Source: Oenanthe sinensis (taxonomy: Eukaryota; Streptophyta; Magnoliopsida; Apiales; Apiaceae). Taken from it: 64,000 nt of DNA. Shown here in pieces: positions 25,601-33,997 of this stretch. Location of the stretch: the NCBI GenBank assembly GCA_028671895.1, contig CM053795.1, forward strand, positions 7,213,501 to 7,277,500. The letters run 5' to 3'. The notes beneath the pieces are model-generated. The model made no database searches and was not told the DNA's origin. It was given only the letters and a program-made list of their open reading frames with translations. Within the stretch, counting starts at the first letter, position 1, and every line of letters begins with the position of its first letter. The position numbers and the translations under genes are program-made.

Positions 25601-26463
25601 GAGTGCAACTTGAATTTCATGTTCTTATGCAACTTGGGAGCGCATAATTGTATTCAGTTTTCTTTTCTTTTCCACTTCTCTTTACTCGCTCTTTTTTTCT
25701 CTTTTTAAAAAATCTTGAAAGTAGGAAACTTGAGGTTTGAGATTGTTTGAATGTTAAGCTTCAGTGTTGTATATGTTAAAATTTAGGATTGCATGGTAAT
25801 TTAATGAAGGCAATGATTGATTAAATTATACATATAGGAGTATATTATGTGTATAAATATATTAAGTCCCTGACACACATAAATTGGCAGCCTCCTCTCA
25901 GATCTCTGGACGGTTACAAACATGTTGTAGACGTGGATTATTGCCCTCCAGTTTCTTCCAAGGGCCCTCAATTTCCGCCTGAAGCAGCCAAAGCAAAGGA
26001 AGCAGCACAAAATGCACCCAGCACACAGAATACGGCCGAGTATCATGAAATTGTGGAAGGTAACAAATGTTCTACTATGATTGATCAGTGTAGAAGATTT
26101 CTTTGCTATTGATTTAGGTATCTAATTACAAGTACCAATCATGAACATATCAATTTGTTAACAGAGGAAATGATACGTGGCCTGCAACAGTTGGGATGGA
26201 GGAAAGTTGATGTTAGCTTTCATTCGTCATTTTGGCCTTTCTTTGCCCATAACAACATTCATGTATGTGCATGTCCATGAAGATTTTCGTATCCTGATCT
26301 CTATGACCAGATCTATAATTTAAATTTATGATTGTTTCTACTGCAGGTGAAGAATGAATGGTTTTATAATGCTGGAGCTGGAGTTATTGCTCATGTTGCA
26401 GATAGCCTGAAGCAACAAGAAAAGGAACTAGAATCTTTGTCACACATCACAGCAAATCTGTGA
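19665..26463 (+). CDS. DUF676-type alpha/beta-hydrolase (putative serine esterase/lipase), probably plastid-targeted
   Basis: Eleven exons join in phase to 459 residues: 19665-19836, 20482-20626, 21620-21687, 22356-22426, 22790-23056, 23670-23833, 24102-24157, 24272-24324, 25891-26059, 26165-26262, 26347-26463. The Ser-rich, basic first 55 residues look like a plastid transit peptide. The hydrolase core starts at HLLVLVHGI (oxyanion region), then has the nucleophile elbow LAHSLGG with Ser at about 172, NFITLATPHLG, GRTGSQLFLTDG, and a C-terminal DVSFHSSFWPFFAHNNIHV that should supply the catalytic His. The layout matches the plant DUF676 / YDR444W-like lipase family (the At1g29120-like group). 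The natural substrate is unknown to me. Intron 8 (24325-25890) is long and carries a plastid DNA insertion. A fragment of exons 9-10 is duplicated downstream at 26769-26872. Confidence 0.9.
24687..25080 (-). other. Nuclear insertion of plastid DNA (NUPT): trnA-UGC intron end, trnA 3' exon, spacer, rrn23 start
   Basis: Read on the minus strand, this ~390-bp stretch runs colinearly with the plastid inverted-repeat rRNA operon. It contains the 3' end of the trnA-UGC group II intron, the 35-nt trnA 3' exon (24902-24936, ending GTTCGAGTCCGCTTATCTCC then A), the trnA-rrn23 spacer, and the first ~56 nt of 23S rRNA (24687-24742, with GGCTTACGGTGGATACCTAG). It is GC-richer than the surrounding intron. 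A small tandem repeat of TGCTAAA near 24782 and scattered substitutions show it is a drifting copy. It lies wholly in intron 8 of the hydrolase gene and cannot make a tRNA, lacking the 5' exon. Confidence 0.9.
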
Positions 26464-26768
26464 TTAGCATCTTCAGTGAAAAAGTCATATGTTCTTGTAG
26501 AGTTGTAGAAGGAAATGTAAAACAAAACAATACAAGGGGTGACCGTAAATTCCATGCGAGTGTAAATCAAATGGTAAATTAACTTTAAGTTAAAGGAACC
26601 AAATTAATACGTACAGAGAAAGGAGAGTTGACATTACAAGTTTGAAAAAGTGTATGCAGGTGGTTCATGGATGATGTTAACATTTACAGTATAATTTTAT
26701 TTTGACTTTTATGTGATATACTGGTACTATATGGCTGTTTGTTTTATGAGAAGTAATTTTTGAACATA
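26464..26768. other. 3' flank of the DUF676 hydrolase gene
   Basis: No coding signal was seen. This short AT-rich stretch should contain the hydrolase 3' UTR and polyadenylation region, and it ends where the duplicated hydrolase fragment begins. Confidence 0.5.
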
Positions 26769-26872
26769 CACAGCCAAGTATCATGAGAAACAATAGTGAC
26801 GTTAGCTTTAATTCGTTGTTATGGGCTAAATTTTTAGCCCCTAACAACATTCATGTATGTTTATGTCCGATG
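26769..26872 (+). repeat. Duplicated scrap of DUF676 hydrolase exons 9-10 and intron 10 start
   Basis: CAGCCAAGTATCATGA matches the end of exon 9 (GGCCGAGTATCATGA near 26034), and GTTAGCTTTAATTCGTTGTT followed by CCCCTAACAACATTCATGTA matches exon 10 and its donor (GTTAGCTTTCATTCGTCATT, GCCCATAACAACATTCATGT near 26211-26265). Similarity continues a few bases into intron 10 (TGTCC) and stops where papain-type homology starts. Intron 9 and the first half of exon 10 are missing, so this is a partial, internally deleted copy. Confidence 0.8.
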
Positions 26873-27385
26873 GGCACAAAAATTATCTGAACAACAGATC
26901 ATAGACTATGACATAGAAGACAATGGGTGCAACACAGGCTACATGGAGAATGCTTTTAATTACATACAACAAAATAATGGTATCACCACGGAATCATATT
27001 GTCCTTACACGGGCACACAAGGTTGGTGCCAATATGGAGCTTTGTCTAATCCAGCAGCTAAAATCAATGGATTTCAATTTGTACCATCAAATAGTGAAGC
27101 TGATTTGTTGAAGGCGGTGACAAATCAACCAATTTCAGTTGGCATTCGTGGTAGCGATTATCGATTCAAATTTTATTCCAGCGGTGTTTTTAATGTTGAG
27201 TGTAGTGGCGATCTTACCCATGCAGTGACACTTGTTGGCTATGGAACTGGATTGGGAAGAACTCATGGGGGACAGCGTGGGGAAAAGATGGGTATGTATA
27301 CTTATTAGGAGATGTTGCTAATCCAGAAGGCCTTTGTGGAATTGCCATATATGCAAATATTTCCTACGATTTGAACCAAGTTTGA
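26873..27385 (+). pseudogene. Papain-type (C1A) cysteine protease remnant, 5'-truncated and frameshifted
   Basis: The frame from about 26876 encodes the C-terminal part of a plant papain-like protease: LSEQQIIDYD, NGCNTGYMENAFNYI, SYCPYTG, DLLKAVTNQPISVGI, FYSSGVFN, and the catalytic-His segment DLTHAVTLVGYG. The signal peptide, inhibitory prodomain and catalytic Cys region are all absent. After about 27250 the frame is lost, while a neighbouring frame continues correctly with the catalytic-Asn motif KNSWGTAWGKDGY and a typical ending GLCGIAIYAN up to the stop at 27383-27385. The missing Cys and the shift make a working protease impossible. The ATG at 26853 that opens the visible frame lies in the duplicated hydrolase scrap, so the remnant is chimeric at its 5' end. 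Confidence 0.9.
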
Positions 27386-27782
27386 TTGGGCTTTGGCTTA
27401 TTCTGTTATTAAAATTATTTGAAATGCTTAGTTTTAGAATTGGTGCCTAGTTTTAAGCAAGGTTGAGTATATGAAAATTATGGCAAATAAACAACAGAAA
27501 AGTTCTTTTTTTTTTCCTTCTAAATATTTGTTTGAAATCTCGAATATATTGTACAAGCAGTATGCAACATAGAAAATTAGAAATATTAAACTAAATTATT
27601 TTACCGTCTTATACATTTAGCGACACATTTTCGTCGCTAACACATCTATACACAGTTACACACCCACATGCCACAGAGTACAAAACTACAAATACACAGT
27701 CATCTTTACATATTCATCATCTTCAGCTCTGCAATTCTCTTCAATTAAACAAAAATTCACACACACACAGATTACATATATT
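27386..27782. other. Promoter region of the DUF3820 gene
   Basis: No coding signal was seen. The last ~150 bases are rich in CA and ATC repeats and lead into the ATG at 27783, so this is probably promoter and 5' UTR. Confidence 0.45.
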
Positions 27783-28667
27783 ATGATACAGTGTAGTAAT
27801 TTTCACTGTGCGATGACATCTTCACATCAACCTCATCTCCTTTCCTTTAATTCACTCTCATCCACATTTCTACCAAGATTAAATTTTTATCCCAAAAACT
27901 CCATTAAAATCCTTTCAAATCCAAAACCCAGAACTTTAAAATTGTTAAAAACATCAAATTTATCGGCATCATTAACAATCCCATCAAGAGACAGAATCGT
28001 TGACTTTGGGAAACACAAAGGTAGAATGTTGGGAAGCCTACCCTCAACTTACCTTAAATGGGTGTCCAAGAATTTGAGAGCTGGTGATTTTGAGGAGTGG
28101 GCTAGGCTTTCTGATGAGGTTTTAGAAGACCCAGTTTATAAAGACAGGATTGAGTGGGAATTTGCTGAGAAAATCCTAAATGGTGATGTTTTGAGGTCTA
28201 AGTATGGTAATGGTAGTACAGTGGATGAGTTGTTGGAGTTGAGTGAGAGGTTTGGGTGGGATAATGAGGATAAATTGGGTTGGAGTAGGATTGATTTTGG
28301 GCTTCTTGGGACTTCTAAGGGTGGGAGGATACCAAGATTAGGTGTTGAGTCGAGGAAACATTTTGTCGAGAAAATGGAGTATGGGAAGAAGATTAGTACT
28401 AGTGGTAAGAAAGATGGTGATGAGGATGGGGGTGTGGAGAGAAGGAGAGCAAGGAGGGAGAGGTTGAAATTGAGAACAAAGAAGATGGAGAATGATAGTA
28501 ATGGTGGTAGAACTCTTGGTACTTTTGATAAAAATGTGCTTGATAGTGCTGATAACATGTCGGCGATGACTATGAGTGGTAGTAATGGTGATAGTAGCAG
28601 TCCGTTTCCTGGGCGACAGTCGCTTTTGAAGAAGGCAGTTAGCCATAAAAAGAAGATTGTAAGATGA
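27783..28667 (+). CDS. DUF3820-domain protein with a plastid or mitochondrial leader
   Basis: Single open frame of 294 residues. Residues 1-65 are rich in Ser/Thr/Pro/Lys and poor in acidic residues, like an organelle transit peptide. A DUF3820 domain spans about 70-132, opening with IVDFGKHKGRMLGSLPSTYL and containing WVSKNL and DEVLEDP; in bacteria this small domain occurs alone or fused to exonucleases. The C-terminal half is low-complexity with a basic patch (ERRRARRERLKLRTKK, about 219-235) ending FPGRQSLLKKAVSHKKKIVR. The second ATG (27813) could also be the start. A GTAAGA donor-like site sits at 28659, just before the stop, so a spliced form that joins downstream exons cannot be excluded. 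No molecular function is assigned. Confidence 0.85.
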   Translation: MIQCSNFHCAMTSSHQPHLLSFNSLSSTFLPRLNFYPKNSIKILSNPKPRTLKLLKTSNLSASLTIPSRDRIVDFGKHKGRMLGSLPSTYLKWVSKNLRAGDFEEWARLSDEVLEDPVYKDRIEWEFAEKILNGDVLRSKYGNGSTVDELLELSERFGWDNEDKLGWSRIDFGLLGTSKGGRIPRLGVESRKHFVEKMEYGKKISTSGKKDGDEDGGVERRRARRERLKLRTKKMENDSNGGRTLGTFDKNVLDSADNMSAMTMSGSNGDSSSPFPGRQSLLKKAVSHKKKIVR

Positions 28668-30022
28668 TTAGGTTTGTTGTAGTGATAGTGATCATTGTGT
28701 ATTTTGCTTTTTTTTGTTAATGTACACCTCATTTCTATTATGATGTTGTTTACATTTCTAAAGTTTTTATAGTGTTTAGTTAAGTAAGGTTGGAGTCAAT
28801 TTATCTGATGTATGTGTGCCTCTAGAGAAAATTGTTGATGTAAATTATTTGGTTTTCTCTTTGATGTACTGGAAATAATTATCTGGTCTTTTGATCTGAG
28901 CAAAAGTACTAACATGGGATTGCCAATTGTTGGTGATGTCTTATATCAGTTTGCAATGTAGAGCAACTGTATACTCCTTGCTCCTCACCCTTTGCAGACA
29001 ACACTGATAAGTTATACTACTGGAACAGTGATCTTTTTCATTGTTGGAATATATTTAAGTTATTTTCTGTTATGTGCCCTCTGTTGAGCAGGTACTGTTA
29101 AGCACCAGGATAGCAGATTGCTAAAGAATATGATTGATATTCAAAATGGAGTTTTCTTGTTGACTGGTACATGAAAAAGTTGATTGCTTGGAACCCTTCT
29201 TTTTGGTCAACAAGGGGAATGTTTTCTTTAAGTACATGGGATGTGAGAATTTGGCCATTGTATTATCTCAAGCAAACATTAGTTGAAGCTGCTTTGTATG
29301 AAGAATCTGAATCTGAACACGCATCTAAATTATTTTATTCCCAGATTCCCATCCCACCTTTATGGCCTATTAGTTTATATATGTGTCATGATACTGATCC
29401 CTAATGCCCTTTACACGAGTTTATAGCTGGATTTCTGAAATTTTTTATCCCGAAGATAGGAAAACTCTCTTAAAGAGAAGTTTATAGATAGTTGCAGCAG
29501 TATACATGATAGTGATTCTTATGGCCCTAAACACAAGTTCATAGATAAGTTGCAGCAGTATACAGAAGCTTATTTTGTTTTTTTTACCTTGTGCTCCTCA
29601 CCCTGGTTCAATGCAACTGTACAGGGTATATGCCAAAGGATTTCTGTTCAGAATCTCTCTCAGGTTACTCAGATGAGATGATTTTGCACAACTTGCTCCT
29701 GCATTGTAAGTTTTAGCTACTCATGATGTCTCTAAGCTAATGATTAAGCTCCTGTTTGGCTGTTTGTCAGTTATGTTTGGGATGAAAGATTTATAGAAAA
29801 GTTAAGTTGGAGCCTTTAATTAATACACCAGACTCTAACATTTTTGTTGTATGCCTATCGCTTACCATTTTCTTGCTCATTATTTGCTAGATGTTCTCTC
29901 CTACATCTTTATTTTCTAGATGTTCTCTTGTAAATTTTATTTGCACAAGATCAAATATTGCGAAAAAAGAACATTGTATGTGCCACATCAAAATAATTTT
30001 CTCACACGTGTAGATCATTCAA
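28668..30022. other. Intergenic DNA between the DUF3820 gene and tRNA-Gly
   Basis: No exon was supported with confidence. A strong acceptor (CCTCACCCTTTGCAG, near 29000) is followed by a frame open to a donor-like AGCAG/GTACTG near 29092. Another acceptor-bounded open stretch lies at about 29626-29707. Either may be transcribed. Near-identical phrases (TAGTTGCAGCAGTATAC and AAGTTGCAGCAGTATACA) occur at about 29489 and 29552. Confidence 0.4.
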
Positions 30023-30093
30023 GCACCAGTGGTCTAGTGGTAGAATAGTACCCTGCCACGGTACAGACCCGGGTTCGATTCCCGGCTGGTGCA
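30023..30093 (+). tRNA. trnG-GCC: tRNA-Gly (GCC)
   Basis: A full 71-nt cloverleaf is readable. The acceptor stem GCACCAG pairs with CTGGTGC and the discriminator is A. The D-arm lies within GGTCTAGTGGTAGAAT (internal A box), the anticodon loop reads CTGCCAC with anticodon GCC, and the T-arm GGGTTCGATTCCC carries the B box. A T7 run follows as the RNA polymerase III terminator. It is intact by eye, with no intron and no encoded CCA. Confidence 0.97.
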
Positions 30094-30097
30094 TGTA

Positions 30098-30104
30098 TTT
30101 TTTT
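30098..30104 (+). terminator. Pol III terminator of tRNA-Gly
   Basis: Seven consecutive T residues begin five bases after the tRNA 3' end, the usual RNA polymerase III stop signal. Confidence 0.85.
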
Positions 30105-30217
30105 CCCATTAAGTAATTGGTTTACTTAAATAATTATTTCCCCTATACTGCTACATTGAATTATGGATTTCCTTAAATCATATGTAAAAGTTTTCTTTTT
30201 TCTTTTTCTGCTTCTAG

Positions 30218-30460
30218 TGCATCAAATTAGTGATTTATATGTACATAAAAATTTCTTTTTGCAACGGCATTTGAACTCCTTTACACTGTAGCAAAGGGTA
30301 GAGTAATTTATGCTGGTACAAGTTCTATACATCCAATTTTGCTTTTGGTGCATTAGATTATTAAATTATGTACATGTAATGTTTCTTTTTGCAGCAGCAC
30401 TGCAATTCCTTGGAGCTGTAATGAACAGCAGAGTACATTAGTGCCTAGTAGTTCAGGTAT
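30218..30460 (+). repeat. Local duplication of about 110 bp covering an exon-like segment
   Basis: The stretches at about 30218-30325 and 30348-30460 align throughout: TGCATCAAATTAGTGATTTA against TGCATTAGATTATTAAATTA, shared TTTCTTTTTGCA, TGAACTCCTTTACACTGTA against TGCAATTCCTTGGAGCTGTA, and AGAGTAATTTATGC against AGAGTACATTAGTGC. The second copy keeps a good acceptor (TTTTTGCAG) and donor (CAG/GTATGC), while the first has lost both. Confidence 0.65.
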
Positions 30461-31993
30461 GCCATTGCAACTCTCATATATGTTTAATTATTTTAAGCAA
30501 GCCTAAAAGTTCATACTTAGTGCTGTGTACATCACAGTAGGGGACTAGGGGTCAGATACAGTCAATAAGATATCCAAAAATAGCAGTAGTCTACTATGGA
30601 CTATGGTCAGGTAAGATGTGTATAATCATTATTGAATTCAAGTCCATATTGCGACTCACTTTTCTTGCAAGAATGCCAAGTCCACCTTGTACAACTTAAT
30701 CAGCAGCTTCAAGTACAATTTCCCTAATAGACTAGAAAAGCAATAGTGAAAACCCTATGCTGCAAACACTTTAAGTGGTCCAGCATTTGCATTTTTTCAT
30801 CCTCCGTGGAAATTGGGAAGTGTTTATTTTCACGTAGCCATGAAATCAATGATTAGTTGCATTCCATTCAACGTGTTGATTTTCTGCATTAAATTATGGC
30901 GCATCTAATCAAGTTTACTAATTTCTGCAGAAAAATGTAACGCGTTTGTTGCAGAATTATTAAACTTCTTGGTCTCGTGAGTTGAGTTGCAGTCTTAGAA
31001 AAGATCAACACACAGAAGTCAGATGTAATGGTAATGTAAATGGCTATCAGTTGAATATGTCAATTCGGTTTTTGTGAGGCTATTGTTGGCTTGTTGTTTG
31101 GTGGAAATTAAATCCTGATCCGGTATTACTATGTATGCCAAGTTCCCCTGGTTTTATTTAGTTAGTGCTTAGTGGGCTCTCCATTAATTTGACCTCCATT
31201 ATCATATTCTACATTAGTCACGGACACCATATAGCTTAAAAGTGTAGAACCTAGATGAATCTCTAAAATAATGCCACTATAAGAATCTCATGTAAAAGTT
31301 AAAGTCAGATTCTCGTTTCGATAAACAGGACCAACAATTTCCTTAAGATGTGAATTCATTGGATGTATATACCTTTCTGTGTTTTATCAAGTAATTAAGT
31401 ACTATTTGGGATCTAAATTCACAAAAATATGCGCCTATATGTACTAATTAAAAACTATATACATATATTTATATGCATACATGTCAGCATAGATATATAT
31501 ATGATTCTATGAATGCAGCATACTACACACTTCAAGCATTTGTAATTTGCAGCTTATTGGACACCAAAAATTGCAGAAAATGCTGGTGTGGACTGTGGAG
31601 TAATCCTTTTCAACTTCAATCGTCGCAAGGTAACATAAAGCACTTTATTGAAGCACAAATTTTATAATGAAAAAGCAGTATTTAGTATAGATAACATGTT
31701 TTAGTTTCGAAAGAGCATAAATTACGAAGATAAAATACTCGCTTGAATTCTAATTGTCTATGAGATATACTGCAAACAGTATTATGTAATTAGAACATTA
31801 TTGTTTTTCAAGCTTTCGGGTAAGAAAATGCATTGCTAGATTTTCCATAGACCTATTGTCTCATGTGTTAATACAGAAGAGTAAGTGGTGGCTTGAGTTC
31901 AAATTTGAATGGAAGTACAGCTGGATAAAGCACCAAGAATTTGTACGGCCACCCATACTTCCTGGGTTAACATGGATAAGAGCCAAAGCTTAG
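30395..31993 (+). CDS. Three 3' exons of an unrecognised plant gene (5' part not found)
   Basis: Three segments with consensus splice borders connect in compatible phase. They are 30395-30456 (acceptor TTTTTGCAG, donor GTATGC), 31553-31629 (acceptor TAATTTGCAG, donor GTAACA) and 31877-31993 (acceptor TAATACAG, stop TAG). They encode about 84 residues: STAIPWSCNEQQ..., then AYWTPKIAENAGVDCGVILF and NFNRRK, then KSKWWLEFKFEWKYSWIKHQ ending in VRPPILPGLTWIRAKA. The C-terminus is rich in Trp and Lys, with no membrane segment. I do not recognise the family. The upstream exons are missing from my model. They could be those of the DUF3820 gene, whose last donor is phase 0 while this needs phase 2, so at least one more exon would be required. 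The tRNA-Gly gene would then lie in an intron. Confidence 0.45.
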
Positions 31994-33997
31994 TATGCTG
32001 AATACTATTTAATGGATTTTCCAAATCACCCAGAGTCTACTAAATGCAAATCCACCCAAACAAATTGAGGCAATGGTGCACGTGTAGTTGATACTTGATA
32101 CTTGATGGTACCGGTGAATCACAAGAGGGTTTATAATAGTGACGAATATTATGCTAAAATATATAGCCATCACACCTTACATCTACATTTTAGGAATTAG
32201 TGTTATTATTCTAGCGGCAAATGAACATTAATTAGGATGGAAAATATTGTAACTAATACTTAAAGTTAAAAAAAAAAAAAGTAATAATACAGAAAGACAG
32301 AAGCATCATGTAGGTCGTGCAAATACAGAGGAACTAGGACAACAGCAGAGAGGGTTTCCCAAGATAATAGTGGATTAACAGCTGGTCCGACTTGAACTAT
32401 GAGCTCATCGTCATTAATTAAGTCAATATTATCTAATTAATGCTTACTCTTTACTATATTGTTCATATGTACTTCTAAAACAGATTTGAATCTGTTGATT
32501 GTATGAGCTGTCTTCTCTTCAGCATGCAGTTGATAGAGCGTCGATAAAGGATCATAGCAAGTGTTGCAATCCCCCAATCGCCGGAGATAAAAGATTAATA
32601 TGAGAAAACATAAGTAAACGTGCATCGTATCATCAAATACCTGATAACTGAATTTGGTTTCATGGAGTATGTCACGTGTAACTCTCTGTTACCCATACAT
32701 GTGCATTAGTGCATATAATATAAGTCTATGTGTGAGTGTATATAAATACATTTGCCACTTAGAATCTCTCGATAGAAGATGCATCCTAACTTCAGCATTG
32801 CATTATCATTAGTTAGTATAGTGTGCATGGCTCTTGATCAAACCAGTGAATTACAATAAAGTAATATTGAGTTCTATGATTTGTGTACTAAACAAACATA
32901 ATGGGGCCCAGTAGAGTCTTATAAGTTTAAGGAACCACTAATAACAGTGATAACTGTGTAATCTTTCTGGATCATATACACTTTCTCCAATTCAAATAAG
33001 TGAAGATTGAGCTTCGACTATAATAAAATATTAAACTACATTTTGAATATAGTTGTCCAAGTGATTTGGAACTTAATAGCGAGTCGAGTTGGTAAGAATA
33101 GGGTTGAGGTCTGAGTTTAAATTTTCCATCTAACCATGTCCCTACTTACAATTTACAAGTGGGATATGCAGGTTATGTTTGATTTTGCAACAGGAAAATG
33201 GTCTAACATTTGGACCTCGTTGCACAAACTAAAATGTTGCAGTTTGATGCTACATTTTGGGGGGAAATCTATAATAAGAAAAATGGGTCATTGAATTGTT
33301 GTACTGCAATACAATGTATATCATGGGAGTTGAAATATACTCCACTGTGGAATATGCTGCAAGTAGAATTGAAACGTATACATAATAAGTGCACAAAGAG
33401 TCTTTTGGGACTACATATTTATATAGCTAGAACATTTGAATTAGATTATAAACTTTAGGCACATACCACAATACATACACCAACCCAACTTAAGTCAAAC
33501 TTTATTCCTTTACTTCTTAAAATTGATTCTGAAGTGCGTCAAGGCCTAACAGTTAATCTATGTTTGATTCATTTGATTGTCCTAAGATTAAATGTCACGC
33601 TCATTGATCACTTTTTCAAGGTTAAAAAAATTAACCTTCATAATTTTTTTTTCAGAAATTTAAATAAAGAGAGTCACATGGGCATTGCTGGAAATACACC
33701 CTTAAAATCCAAAAATGTTTGTTCATACAATATTTACACGTAATAATACTACACGTAGATCGATATATCCCTTTTGTCACTGTTAAGGAGCTGCATGTGC
33801 TCGATCTCTTTGTTTTTTCCTTAAAGTCTTCCTATATACTGTTCATATTTCGAACTCTCTCTCCAAATCTGAAAAGTGACCTATATAAAGAATCAATATG
33901 CTCCCATATCTTTATTCATTACTTAGTTTATGATCTCTCTCGCTCTCTCTGTATATATTTCTTTCTCTATTCTTCCTCAGGTTTTGAAGCCTCAAAG
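31994..33997. other. Intergenic DNA upstream of the ARM-repeat gene
   Basis: No gene was supported with confidence. It contains one minus-strand open frame of 62 codons at 32437-32625 with a hydrophobic start, bounded by acceptor-like and donor-like sites, and a possible SINE head at about 33066-33180. The last ~100 bases are a CT-rich leader ending in TTCCTCAG, which looks like a 3' splice site of a 5'-UTR intron for the ARM gene. Confidence 0.4.
33066..33180 (+). mobile_element. Possible tRNA-derived SINE head
   Basis: TAGCGAGTCGAGTTGGTAAG resembles a pol III A box (TAGCTCAGTTGGTAAG), and GGTCTGAGTTTAAAT about 30 bases later resembles a B box region (GGTTCGAGTTCAAAT). The spacing fits a tRNA-derived promoter. 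No second copy or target duplication was identified, so this is tentative. Confidence 0.35.

Noticed and set aside
28136..28732. 198-codon minus-strand open frame
   Set aside because: Antisense shadow of the DUF3820 gene, with a low-complexity Ser/Leu/Pro translation.
29171..29404. 77-codon plus-strand open frame downstream of the DUF3820 gene
   Set aside because: No similarity recognised, and its phase does not connect with the candidate exons further downstream.
33210..33458. 82-codon plus-strand open frame with several aromatic residues
   Set aside because: No domain, no supporting splice partners, and it follows a possible SINE head, so it is probably repeat-derived non-coding DNA.
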